Positions 33,506 through 42,823 of a DNA stretch of 64,000 nucleotides are shown one piece after another. The stretch is taken from assembly GCF_003598715.1 (NCBI RefSeq), contig NZ_QZFU01000036.1, positions 248,001 to 312,000 of the forward strand. Direction: 5' to 3'. Position numbers and translations under genes: made by a program. Source of the stretch: Nocardia panacis (GTDB taxonomy: Bacteria; Actinomycetota; Actinomycetes; Mycobacteriales; Mycobacteriaceae). The stretch's first letter is position 1; the number at the start of each line of letters is the position of its first letter. Under the pieces are notes generated by a model. It had not been told where the DNA came from. It saw only the letters and a program-made list of their open reading frames with translations, and did not search any database.

Positions 33506-33550
33506 GGGCTGTAACCGCCGGTTAGCCCGCGCGTTGCCGGGACGGCAACG
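33506..33550 (+). terminator. Two consecutive hairpins after the AhpD-like gene
   Basis: The first hairpin (33506-33528) pairs GGGCT/AGCCC and AACC/GGTT with a 2-base bulge. The second (33532-33550) pairs CGTTGCCG with CGGCAACG around 3 bases. They start 27 bp after the stop and precede the cupin gene, so they probably terminate transcription. Confidence 0.6.
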
Positions 33551-33648
33551 AATCATGCCTGCCCGCCAGTGCCGGCGGTAGCGTGCGCCAGTGTGGCCCA
33601 GCGCACTGCGCGCGACCACCGTCAGTGCCACCGAAGGAGGACTCACCG

Positions 33649-34164
33649 ATGACCGTCCACGACGAAATCCGCACGCAGACAGGCGCGGCCACGCCGCAGG
33701 CCACCGTGTCCGCGCCGGGCAGCGGCCTGCGCGTCGCGTCGGGAGGAATGGTCTACCGCTACCTGGCCACCGGCGCGGAGACCAACAACAAGTACTCGCT
33801 GTTCGAAGCCACGCTGCGGCCGGGCGAGGGCGCACCGTTCCACATCCACAGCCGGGAGGAGGAAGCCTTCCTCGTGCAGGAGGGCGAGGTGGTGTTCTTC
33901 ACCGACACCCAGCGCATCCCGGCGAGCGCGGGCACCTTCCTCAATGCCTCGGTCGGGGTGGTGCGCGGCTTCCGCAATGACACCGACCGCCCGGCGCGCA
34001 TGCTCATCCTGGTCGCGCCGTCCGGTCTGGAAAAGATGTTCATCGAGGACGGTGTGATCCTCACCGGCCCCGATGACGAAGCCCCCGCGGGCGGGGCGGA
34101 CTGCCCGATCATCGCGGGTCAGTACGGCATCGAGGTAGTGCCCACCCCGCTGCCCTCGGCCTGA
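33649..34164 (+). CDS. Cupin-domain protein
   Basis: This 171-residue single-domain cupin has motif 1 HIHSREEEAFLVQEGEVVFF (seen as PFHIHSREEEAFLVQEGE; two His and Glu as metal ligands) and motif 2 near GTFLNASVGVVRGFRN, where the final His is replaced (VVRGF). It resembles quercetinase-like or small sensory cupins. The function is unknown. The start follows GAAGGAGG eight bases upstream. The amidase gene follows 52 bp later on the same strand, so they may be co-transcribed. Confidence 0.85.
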   Translation: MTVHDEIRTQTGAATPQATVSAPGSGLRVASGGMVYRYLATGAETNNKYSLFEATLRPGEGAPFHIHSREEEAFLVQEGEVVFFTDTQRIPASAGTFLNASVGVVRGFRNDTDRPARMLILVAPSGLEKMFIEDGVILTGPDDEAPAGGADCPIIAGQYGIEVVPTPLPSA

Positions 34165-34216
34165 ATCTCGGCGGGGCGGCAATGGAGCCGCCCCGGTGTC
34201 AGAAATCTGGAGATCC

Positions 34217-35626
34217 ATGAGTACTTCACGCCTGCACGCGTTCACCGATGACGCGATGGGTGATCTCGACGCCACCGGTATCGCCGCCCGCATCGCCGCG
34301 GGTGAGGTCACCGCGCGCGAGGTGGTGGCCGCCGCCATCGCGCGCGCCGAGCGGGTCGGCCCGAGTCTGGGCGCGTTCGCCTGCACCGATTTCGAGCGCG
34401 CTCTCGCCGCCTGCGACAACCTGCCCTCGGGTCCGTTCACGGGTGTGCCGACGGCGATCAAGGACAACACGGGCGCCTGCGGGTTGCCCACTCAGTGCGG
34501 CACCGCCACCTTCGAAGCCGCGCCCGCCACGGTGGACGGCGAGTTCAGCAGGCAGTTGCTCGATGCGGGCATGGTCGCGCTCGGGAAGTCGCGGCTGCCG
34601 GAATTCGCCTTCAATATCACCACCGAGTTCACCGATAAGGAGCCCGCGCGCAATCCGTGGGATACCGGACGCTCCACGGGCGGCTCCTCCGGCGGCGCGG
34701 CGGCACTGGTGGCCGCCGGGATCGTGCCCATCGCGCACGCCACCGACGCGGGCGGTTCGATTCGCATTCCCGCCGCGGCCTGCGGACTCGTCGGACTCAA
34801 GCCGAGCAGGGGCCGCACCCTGGTCGATGCGGGCGACCGGATCATGCCGGTGAAAGTCGCGGTGCAGGGCGTACTTTCGCGCAGCGTGCGCGATACCGCG
34901 CGGGTCATGGCCGAGGCGGAGCGCCGCTACCGCAATCCGGCACTGCCACCGATCCGCGCGGTCGAGGGCGCGGGCCGCACCCGGCTGCGGATCGGCGTCG
35001 TCACCACCTCCCCGACCGGCTCCAGCTTCGACGCGCCGACCCGCGCCTCGATCGATGCGAGCATCGCCCTGCTGACAGGTTTGGGCCATCGGGTCGAGGA
35101 GACCACCCTCCCGGTCCCGGCGGACTACTGGGACACCTTCGGCAAGTATCTCGGACTGTTCACCTTCGCCTTCAAGCACAATGGCAGGCGAATGTTCGGT
35201 CCGGATTTCGACCATCGCAAGCTGGAGAACAACACTCGCGGCCTGGCGGATCTGTTCCGCCGCAACGCCGCGCGCACCCCGCAGATGCTGTACCGCCTGC
35301 GGCGCATCGGTCGCCAATACGTCGGGATGTTCACCCGCTATGACGTCCTGCTCTCGCCCGTGGTCGGACACATCACGCCGGAGCTCGGATATCATTCGCC
35401 CGCACAGGAATTCGAGTCCTGGTTCGAGCGGGTCGTGTCCTACGACTGCCTGGCCCCGCTGAACAACATCTCCGGGACCCCGGCCATCTCGCTGCCGCTG
35501 CACGCGGCCGATTCCGGGATTCCCTTGGGCGCGCTGTTCGCCGCCGCCCCCGGTGACGAGCGCACGCTGTTGGAACTCGCCTTCGAACTCGAAGAGGCGA
35601 GTCCCTGGCGCAGGATCACCGACTGA
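34217..35626 (+). CDS. Amidase-signature family amidase
   Basis: This 469-residue Ser-cisSer-Lys hydrolase has the catalytic Lys in GVPTAIKDN, cis-Ser in GRSTGGSSGGAAA and nucleophile Ser in ATDAGGSIRIPAA. A typical amidase C-terminal region follows with LNNISGTPAISLP. Members release ammonia from carboxamides. TGGAGA lies a few bases before ATG 34217. It precedes the polyamine-type importer operon but is separated from it by a hairpin and a palindromic operator, so it is probably a separate transcript. Confidence 0.92.
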   Translation: MSTSRLHAFTDDAMGDLDATGIAARIAAGEVTAREVVAAAIARAERVGPSLGAFACTDFERALAACDNLPSGPFTGVPTAIKDNTGACGLPTQCGTATFEAAPATVDGEFSRQLLDAGMVALGKSRLPEFAFNITTEFTDKEPARNPWDTGRSTGGSSGGAAALVAAGIVPIAHATDAGGSIRIPAAACGLVGLKPSRGRTLVDAGDRIMPVKVAVQGVLSRSVRDTARVMAEAERRYRNPALPPIRAVEGAGRTRLRIGVVTTSPTGSSFDAPTRASIDASIALLTGLGHRVEETTLPVPADYWDTFGKYLGLFTFAFKHNGRRMFGPDFDHRKLENNTRGLADLFRRNAARTPQMLYRLRRIGRQYVGMFTRYDVLLSPVVGHITPELGYHSPAQEFESWFERVVSYDCLAPLNNISGTPAISLPLHAADSGIPLGALFAAAPGDERTLLELAFELEEASPWRRITD

Positions 35627-35638
35627 GCCGAGGCGGAT

Positions 35639-35671
35639 CGAGCGGCGAGCGGCCCGACCGCCCGCCGCTCG
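35639..35671 (+). terminator. 9-bp hairpin downstream of amidase gene
   Basis: CGAGCGGCG pairs with CGCCGCTCG around a 15-base loop, 12 bp after the amidase stop. There is no T-tract. It lies just before the operator of the next operon. Confidence 0.55.
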
Positions 35672-35687
35672 ACTGTGGCCTTGGCAA

Positions 35688-35707
35688 CATATCGATCGAT
35701 TGATATG
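35688..35707. promoter_or_regulatory. 20-bp near-perfect palindrome, putative TetR operator
   Basis: CATATC-G-ATCGAT-T-GATATG is symmetric except at one base pair. It lies 34 bp upstream of the chosen start of the substrate-binding lipoprotein gene, first in an operon whose last gene encodes a TetR regulator. It is the best operator candidate for that regulator. This AT-rich element stands out from the GC-rich surroundings. Confidence 0.65.
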
Positions 35708-35740
35708 CTCCCATCCATTCTCCGAAAGATTGGGTGGACA

Positions 35741-36781
35741 ATGCATAGTCGAACCCCTAGAGCGGTCTGTGCCGCAATTCTCTCCACCGCTGCGCTCGTC
35801 GCGGGTTGCAGCTCGTCGATCACCGATTCGGGCGCCATAGTGGCGGCGAATTACGGTGGCAGCACCGGCGATTCACTGAAATCGATTCTGCAGAGCGCCT
35901 ATCAGGCGCGCTCCGGGACCGCATTTCAACAGGTCGCCGTCGGCACCGGCTTCGCGGCCAAACTGGAGGCACAGTCCAAGGCGCGGCACGTGAGCTGGAG
36001 CGTCATCGAGGGGCTCAGCGGTTCGGATGCGGCACAGGCCGATCAGCTCGGCCTGCTCGAACACCTCTCGCCGGAGCTGCGCGGCCGACTCGAGGCGGTC
36101 TCGCTGCCCGGCGCGGTCACCGACTACGGTGTGGCCCTTGGCGATACGGGCTATGTCATCGCCTGTCGCGCACAGGTCAAATGCCCCGACGACCCGATCC
36201 AATTCTGGAATACCAAGGACTTCCCCGGCCGCCGCGCCGTCCCGAATGTCGCGCCGGTCATGCTGGCCTCGGCACTTATCGCCGACGGCGTCCGCCCCGA
36301 TCAGGTGTATCCGATCGATGTCGGGCGCGCGCTGAACTCCATGGCGCGACTGCGTCCCGATGTGTGGACCACCAGCGGCGATCAGCAGATGCAGGTGGTG
36401 CGCGACGGCCAGGTGGATATGGCGATCATGTGGAACGGCCGAGCCAAGGCGGTGACCGAACAGGGCACGCCGCTGACACTGCGCTGGGGCGGCTCCGTCG
36501 TGAATCCGAATTATATGGTCGTCGTGAAAGGCGGCCCGAATTCCGTCGAGGCAATGAAATACCTGGAATTCTATGCGACCGATCCGCAATTGCAGGCGAA
36601 ATTGGCCGCCGCACTCGGCTACGGAATGTCGCACCGGGAAAGTCTGGCATCGATGAAACCCGCCGACGCGGATGCGCTGCCCGCCGCCCATGCCGAGAGT
36701 CAACTGCGGCTGCGTCCGGAATGGTGGGCGCAGAACGCGGGCGCCGTCGGACCGCAGTGGGAGCGGCTGGTGGCCGGATGA
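35741..36781 (+). CDS. ABC transporter substrate-binding lipoprotein (spermidine/putrescine-type)
   Basis: This 346-residue lipoprotein has a signal peptide with lipobox (AALVAGCSSS, Cys about residue 23) followed by a PotD-like extracytoplasmic solute-binding domain: VAANYGGSTGD, FWNTKDFPGRRAVPN, DMAIMWNGRAKAV, NYMVVVKGGPN. The family binds polyamines, opines or related cationic compounds. ATG 35741 places the signal peptide correctly; an in-frame ATG at 35705 lies inside the operator. It is first of an operon of eight overlapping genes ending with the TetR gene. Confidence 0.9.
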   Translation: MHSRTPRAVCAAILSTAALVAGCSSSITDSGAIVAANYGGSTGDSLKSILQSAYQARSGTAFQQVAVGTGFAAKLEAQSKARHVSWSVIEGLSGSDAAQADQLGLLEHLSPELRGRLEAVSLPGAVTDYGVALGDTGYVIACRAQVKCPDDPIQFWNTKDFPGRRAVPNVAPVMLASALIADGVRPDQVYPIDVGRALNSMARLRPDVWTTSGDQQMQVVRDGQVDMAIMWNGRAKAVTEQGTPLTLRWGGSVVNPNYMVVVKGGPNSVEAMKYLEFYATDPQLQAKLAAALGYGMSHRESLASMKPADADALPAAHAESQLRLRPEWWAQNAGAVGPQWERLVAG

Positions 36782-37629
36782 GGGGGCGTGGATGGCGGGC
36801 GCAGAGTCCGGCCGCCCTGGGCCTCGGCTTGGCCACCCCCGCCCTGCTGCTGGTCGCCGCCCTCGTCATCATCCCGATCGGACTGCTGTTCGCGGGCGCG
36901 TTCGATGCCGACGGACGCCGAGTGCTGGCGGATCTGGTGACGGATTCGGTCGAGCGGGCGGCACTGGCCCGCACGCTGTGGGTGAGCCTCGCCGTGGCGG
37001 TGGTGGCGACGGGTCTGGGTTCGATCCTGGCCTGGGCGATGTGCGTGACCCGCTCGGCGCTGTGGCGGGCGCTGCTGTGGTTGGCGGTGCTTGCGCCGTT
37101 CTGGATGAGCGTGGTGGTGAAGAACTACGCCTTCGTCCTGCTGCTGCGCAGCAACGGTCCGGTCGCGACCATCCTGGAGCGTTTGGGCCTTTCGGAGACG
37201 AAAAACGGTCTGCTGTACACGAATTCGGCGGTAGTCCTCGCCATGGTCTACGCGATGCTGCCCTATGCGGTGCTGCCGATGTACGCGGCGCTGTCGGGGA
37301 TCGATCGCACCCTGCTGCAGGCGGCGGAAGTCGCCGGGGCGAGCCGGGCGCGGGCGCTCGTCGACGTGGTGGCGCCACTGGCCGCGCGGTCGGCACTATC
37401 AACGGCCACTCTGGTTTTCGTCATCGGACTTGGCTTCTACATCACCCCGGTCATCCTCGGTGGACCCGGCAAGCCGTTCGTCGCCTCGCTGGTCGGCACG
37501 CACATCTTCGACCGCTACGACCTAGGGGGTGCACAGGCGCTCGCGTGCGCGCTGCTGGCGGTGGCGTTGCTCGCGGTGGGCGCGAGCCAATTCGCCGCCC
37601 GCTACCTGCCGAAAGGAGCGGGGGCATGA
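36778..37629 (+). CDS. ABC transporter permease (PotB-type)
   Basis: This 283-residue membrane permease has about six helices and the EAA loop AAEVAGASRARALVDVVAPL (AGASRARALVDVV). The MLPYAVLPMYAAL and FYITPVILGG segments are typical of PotB. ATGA overlap on both sides shows tight coupling with the binding protein and the second permease. Confidence 0.92.
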   Translation: MRGRGWRAQSPAALGLGLATPALLLVAALVIIPIGLLFAGAFDADGRRVLADLVTDSVERAALARTLWVSLAVAVVATGLGSILAWAMCVTRSALWRALLWLAVLAPFWMSVVVKNYAFVLLLRSNGPVATILERLGLSETKNGLLYTNSAVVLAMVYAMLPYAVLPMYAALSGIDRTLLQAAEVAGASRARALVDVVAPLAARSALSTATLVFVIGLGFYITPVILGGPGKPFVASLVGTHIFDRYDLGGAQALACALLAVALLAVGASQFAARYLPKGAGA

Positions 37630-38407
37630 ATCGGGTCGTCGGCTGGACCGGCCGAATCGTCGTCGGACTGCTCGTGGTCTTCCTGCTCGCGCCCATGGCG
37701 CTGGTCGCGGTGATGTCGTTCTCCTCCGACGCGTATCTGGCCTTCCCACCGGATCATTGGGGTTCGCGCCAATACTCGACACTGTTCGGATCGCGGGAAT
37801 GGACCGCCGACGCGCTGCGCTCGGCCGGTATCGCCCTGGCGGCCACGGTGATTTCGGTGCTCGCCGCCGCGCTGCTGGTTCTCGGACTCGGCCGCACCGG
37901 ACTGCGCGCCAAGAACGCCATCGTCGCCTTCTGCACGCTGCCGATGCTGGTGCCGGGGGTCGCGCTGGCCATGGCGCTGTACGGATTCCTGGCGAAAATC
38001 AATGTGCTGGACACCTTCGCGGGGGTGATCCTTTCCCACGCCGCGCTGTGCCTACCGTTCGCGCTGTTCGTGCTGTGGCCCGCCATGCAGGCCACCTCGC
38101 CCGATCTGGAACTGGCGGCCATGACCCTCGGCGCGCGCCGCGGGCGGGCCTGGTGGGACACCACCATTCGCGCGCTGGCTCGAACCCTGTTGGCCGCCAC
38201 CATCATCGCCTTCGTCACCAGCTTCGACGAATCCACGCTCGTGGTCTTCGTCGGCGGACCCGCCACGATGACACTGCCGCTGGCCATCTTCAATTCGGTG
38301 AGCACCGGGGTCGATCCGGTCATCACCGCCATCGCCACCCTGCTCATCGTCGGCACCGCGGTGCTGATGAGCGCGGCGGAGGCACTCGGCGCGAAGGAGC
38401 GCACCCG

Positions 38408-38411
<4 letters not shown>
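37626..38411 (+). CDS. ABC transporter permease (PotC-type)
   Basis: This 261-residue second permease has LLAPMALVAVMSFSS at the N-terminus, the EAA-like loop AMTLGARRGRAWWDTTIR and FDESTLVVFVGGP, characteristic of PotC proteins. It pairs with the preceding permease. Its stop overlaps the ATPase start. Confidence 0.92.
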
Positions 38412-39456
<1,045 letters not shown>

Positions 39457-39460
<4 letters not shown>

Positions 39461-40188
39461 ACGCCATCGACCATCGCACCATCACCGATCGCGACTTCCT
39501 GCTCGGCTCGGTGTGGGAGGGCACCGGCGAGGAATTGCACACCAACCGGTACGCCGCCGCGCGCGCCATGTACGGGCAGCGGGTGCTCTCCGGAATCAGC
39601 GGAATGCTCGTCGCCTTGCACACCCACGATCCGGCACTGCTGTGGACCCGCCAGGATGTCGAATGGTCCTTCGACGGACCGATCTTCGAGGGCGCGACGG
39701 TCCGCATCGAATCCGGTGCGGTCACCGGCGGCCGCTGCTTCCACCTCAGCCAGGACGATTCGCTGCGCGGACGGGGCCGCGTCGGTGTCGCCGGCGCGCC
39801 GGGACATCCGCCCGAGGACGGCCGAATCTCGCGCGGCCGCACCATGACCGGCGCGGATACCGGATTGCTTGCGCACTGGTTGCCGCCCGTCGACGCGCCG
39901 AGCCCCGGTTCGGTGCCGTGGCCGGTGCTGCTGCTCACCGCCTCCGGCCTGGTGGTGCGGGACAAGCTGCCCGGCGCTTTCGAACTGGTGTTGAATCGGT
40001 GGCTGCGCTGGACCCAACTGGCCGACGTGCGCGCGGACGACACGGTGCACTGCATCGTCGGCCTGCCCGCGGTGCGGCCCAGCCGGACCCGACCGGACCT
40101 CTCGGTCACCCGACTCGAGGTGCACATGATCGATTCGGTCTCGAATAAGCCTGTAGGCCACATTGATTGGGTGATGGTATGCCGCTAA
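39457..40188 (+). CDS. MaoC-like hotdog-fold protein, tentative
   Basis: This 243-residue protein has no firm match that I recognise. Two hotdog-like halves are suggested: HTNRYAAARAMYGQRVLSGISGMLVALHTH in the first part resembles the hot-dog helix of MaoC dehydratases (seen as YGQRVLSGISGM), and TRLEVHMIDSVSNKPV ends the second. Such folds act as enoyl-CoA hydratases or thioesterases. The GTG start overlaps the ATPase stop (GTGA), and its end overlaps the acyl-CoA ligase start by 10 bp, so it probably works on the CoA ester made by that ligase (inference). Confidence 0.5.
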
Positions 40189-41714
40189 ACATCGAGAACC
40201 TGGCCGGACTGGCCCGCGACGCGGCGCAGGCGCACGGCGAGCGGATCGTACTCGAGACGGCCGCCGGGGAGCGGTTGAGTTTCCGCGCGCTCGCCGAACG
40301 CACGGCGGGTATCGCCGCGGGACTCGCCGAGTCGGGTATCGGCGCGGGCGATGTCATCGCCCTCGCCCTCGACGGCGGCAGCCCGCTGCTGCTGCACATC
40401 CTGGCCGCCGCCGACCTCGGCGCGGCGGCGCTGCCGATCAATCCGACCCTCACCGATGTCGAACTCGGCCATATCCTCGGCCTGGTGGATCCGGATCTGC
40501 TGGTGGTCAGCGCCGATTTCGCCCGCGCGCACGCCGGACTGCTGCACGACAAACCGGTGCGCCTGCTCGACCACCCGGTGGGGATCCCCGCGAATTCCCT
40601 TGGCGCTCGGCCGATGTCGGAACTGCGGGTGCGCTTCGGACTGACCTCCGGCTCGACCGGGGTCCCCAAGGCCGTCGCCAAGACCCAACGGCAGTGGCTG
40701 CTCGACGGACTCGCCATGGCCGCCGCGCTCGACCTGCGCCCCTGGGACCGGGTCCTCTCCAGCCAGCCCCTCTACTACGGCGACCCGTTCATGCTGCTGC
40801 TCGCCTGCCTCAGTGCCGGCGCGACCTGCGTCTACCTGGAACGGTTTCGCTCGCAGGATTTCTTCGAACAGGTTCGGGCGCATCGGATCACGAAATTCGT
40901 CACCATCGGTTCCATGCCCGCCATGCTGGTCAACACCCCGCCCTCGCCCGCCGATCGCGCGCACGGCGCCGAGGCCGCGTGGAGCGTGGGCGTGCCGCGC
41001 GGGCGGCACGCGGAACTGGAGCGGCGTTTCGGGATCGCGTGGCGCGAACTCTACGGACTCTCCGAGACCGGACTGGTACTGGCGCAAGGGATTCGGTCCG
41101 AGCGTGAGGTCGGGGCCGGTTGGCTCGGCGAACCGCCGCCCGGTGTGCGTCTGCGACTGGTCGACCCGGCGGGCGAGGTCGTCACCGGGGATGGCGAGGG
41201 ACTGCTCGAAGTGCGCGGCCCTTCGGTGGTGCGCGAGTACCACAATCGACCCGAGGCCACGGCGGAGACGATTCGCGACGGCTGGTTCAATACCGGCGAT
41301 GTGCTCGAGCGGCGCGGCGATCGATATCGTTACCTGCGTCGCAGGAAAGATATCGTGCGACGCTCCGGGGAGAACCTGTCCTGCCAGGAGATCGAGGCGG
41401 CGCTGCGCGACAGCGACCAGGTGATCGACGCCGCGGTGCTGCCGCGGCCCGACGAGATTCGCGGTGAGGAGGTGTGGGCGTTCGTGCAACCGGTGCACGC
41501 ACCCGTCGACACCGCCGCCGCGCACGCACTCGCCGAGCGGATCGCCGAACAGGCCGCCCTGCGGCTCGGCCCGCGTAAGCTGCCCCGCTTCCTCACCTTC
41601 GTGGACGCCTTCGAACGCACCCCCTCGGAGCGAATCATCAAGCGCCACTTGGTCGAACAGGCCGAGCGGTGGCCCACTGTCGATCGCGGCGAAAGGAGAT
41701 CACACCGTGGCTGA
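40179..41714 (+). CDS. Acyl-CoA ligase / AMP-binding enzyme
   Basis: This 511-residue ANL-superfamily adenylating enzyme has the P-loop-like core GLTSGSTGVPKAVAKT (TSGSTGVPK), YGLSETG (A5), GWFNTGDVLERRGDRYRYLRRRKD (A7-A8; GWFNTGDV) and the catalytic C-terminal Lys in SERIIKRHLV. It would activate a carboxylic acid to its CoA thioester. It is close to the CaiC/DhbE-like group but substrate is open. ATG 40179 overlaps the preceding gene; a TTG at 40167 is an alternative. It is coupled to the TetR gene, whose GTG start lies inside its 3' end. Confidence 0.9.
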   Translation: MPLNIENLAGLARDAAQAHGERIVLETAAGERLSFRALAERTAGIAAGLAESGIGAGDVIALALDGGSPLLLHILAAADLGAAALPINPTLTDVELGHILGLVDPDLLVVSADFARAHAGLLHDKPVRLLDHPVGIPANSLGARPMSELRVRFGLTSGSTGVPKAVAKTQRQWLLDGLAMAAALDLRPWDRVLSSQPLYYGDPFMLLLACLSAGATCVYLERFRSQDFFEQVRAHRITKFVTIGSMPAMLVNTPPSPADRAHGAEAAWSVGVPRGRHAELERRFGIAWRELYGLSETGLVLAQGIRSEREVGAGWLGEPPPGVRLRLVDPAGEVVTGDGEGLLEVRGPSVVREYHNRPEATAETIRDGWFNTGDVLERRGDRYRYLRRRKDIVRRSGENLSCQEIEAALRDSDQVIDAAVLPRPDEIRGEEVWAFVQPVHAPVDTAAAHALAERIAEQAALRLGPRKLPRFLTFVDAFERTPSERIIKRHLVEQAERWPTVDRGERRSHRG

Positions 41715-42318
41715 ACTATCGCGCGACCGATCCACCAGGTCGGAGAACGAGGTCCAGACCTGGCTGCTCGACGCCGCCTGCGAACTTTTCGCCGACCGCG
41801 GCTACGCGGCCGTCGGCATCAGGGAGATCGCCAAGCGGGCAGGCGTCACCATCGGCTCGCTCTACCACTACGCCGACAGCAAAGAATCGCTGTTCGTCAA
41901 ACTGGTCGAACGCAGTTACAGCCGTTTCATGCCCCGCATGCGCGAACAGGCCGCCGCACCCGGCACCCCCACCGAGCGCCTGCGCGGCCTCACCAGGGTC
42001 CACATCATGGGCGAGGTCGCCGAACGCGACCTGTGGCGGGTCTCCCGCGCCGAACTCAACCTCCTGTCCCCCACCCACCGCGCCCGCATGATCGCCCTGC
42101 GCGACGAATTCGAAGCCGTCTGGGCCGAGGTCATCGACTCCGGCCTGGCCACCGGCGAATTCACCGCCCCCGACAGCGCCGTCACCCGCCTGTGCGTCAT
42201 CGAACTCTGCAACGGCGTGGGCAGTTGGTTCAACCCCGAAGGGCGGTTGACCCTCGACGAGGTCATCACCCAAATGGCCCACAACGCGCTACTGCTCCTG
42301 GGCGTCGATGAACCGTGA
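41707..42318 (+). CDS. TetR-family transcriptional regulator
   Basis: This 203-residue regulator has an N-terminal HTH (LLDAACELFADRGYAAVGIREIAKRAGVTIGSLYHYADSKESLF, seen as AGVTIGSLYHY) and a TetR C-terminal helical domain. The GTG at 41707 follows GAAAGGAG and overlaps the ligase stop. As the last gene of the importer/ligase operon it probably autoregulates it through the 20-bp palindrome at 35688-35707, responding to a CoA ester or to the imported compound (inference). Confidence 0.88.
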   Translation: MAELSRDRSTRSENEVQTWLLDAACELFADRGYAAVGIREIAKRAGVTIGSLYHYADSKESLFVKLVERSYSRFMPRMREQAAAPGTPTERLRGLTRVHIMGEVAERDLWRVSRAELNLLSPTHRARMIALRDEFEAVWAEVIDSGLATGEFTAPDSAVTRLCVIELCNGVGSWFNPEGRLTLDEVITQMAHNALLLLGVDEP

Positions 42319-42340
42319 CCGCCGCGCGGCGCTCGACCGA

Positions 42341-42823
42341 TCACGCGGTGGTGGTGATGGCGGTAATGCTGTTGTGCAGGCGGTTCTCGGATTCGGTTGG
42401 GGTGGGGATGGTTTGGGTGGGGGTGATGATGGTCGCACCGGTCGGGCGCAACTGAGTGGCCAGGGTGTCGTTGAGGGCGGAGCCCGGACCCGCGGTGACG
42501 ATGGCGACGGGTTTGCCGAAGAGGTCGGCGGGGGCCGGGTGCGAGAGCCAGCGGATGAGGGATTCGGTGGCGACGGGCAGGGTCTCGGATTCGGCGGCCA
42601 GCAGCAGCACGCCCGAGGATTCGCGGACAGCGCGGCGCAGTTCGTCGGCGATGAGGGGGCGGGCGTTGTCGGTGTCGAGTTCGGGGCGGTAGAGCGGCAG
42701 GGAGGACAGGCCGTAGAAGATGACGACATCCACGTAGTTGCGGATGGCGACATGCTGGGCTTCGGTGGCCAGGGCCGCCGAGATCGGATCGCGGTCGGCG
42801 CACAGAGCGAGCAGGTAGGTCAT
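42341..42823 (-). CDS. NADPH-dependent FMN reductase-like (flavodoxin-fold) protein
   Basis: This 160-residue protein has the pattern of FMN_red proteins: YGLSSLPLYRPELDTDN, ADELRRAVRESSGVLLLAAES and FGKPVAIVTAGPGS. It lacks a clear N-terminal GSxRxxS phosphate loop (it begins LLALCADRDPISAAL), so flavin binding may be altered. Its ATG overlaps the stop of the Clp ATPase gene (ATGA), so it is translated with it. A link between redox state and the unfoldase is possible but unproven. Confidence 0.65.
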   Translation of the reverse strand: MTYLLALCADRDPISAALATEAQHVAIRNYVDVVIFYGLSSLPLYRPELDTDNARPLIADELRRAVRESSGVLLLAAESETLPVATESLIRWLSHPAPADLFGKPVAIVTAGPGSALNDTLATQLRPTGATIITPTQTIPTPTESENRLHNSITAITTTA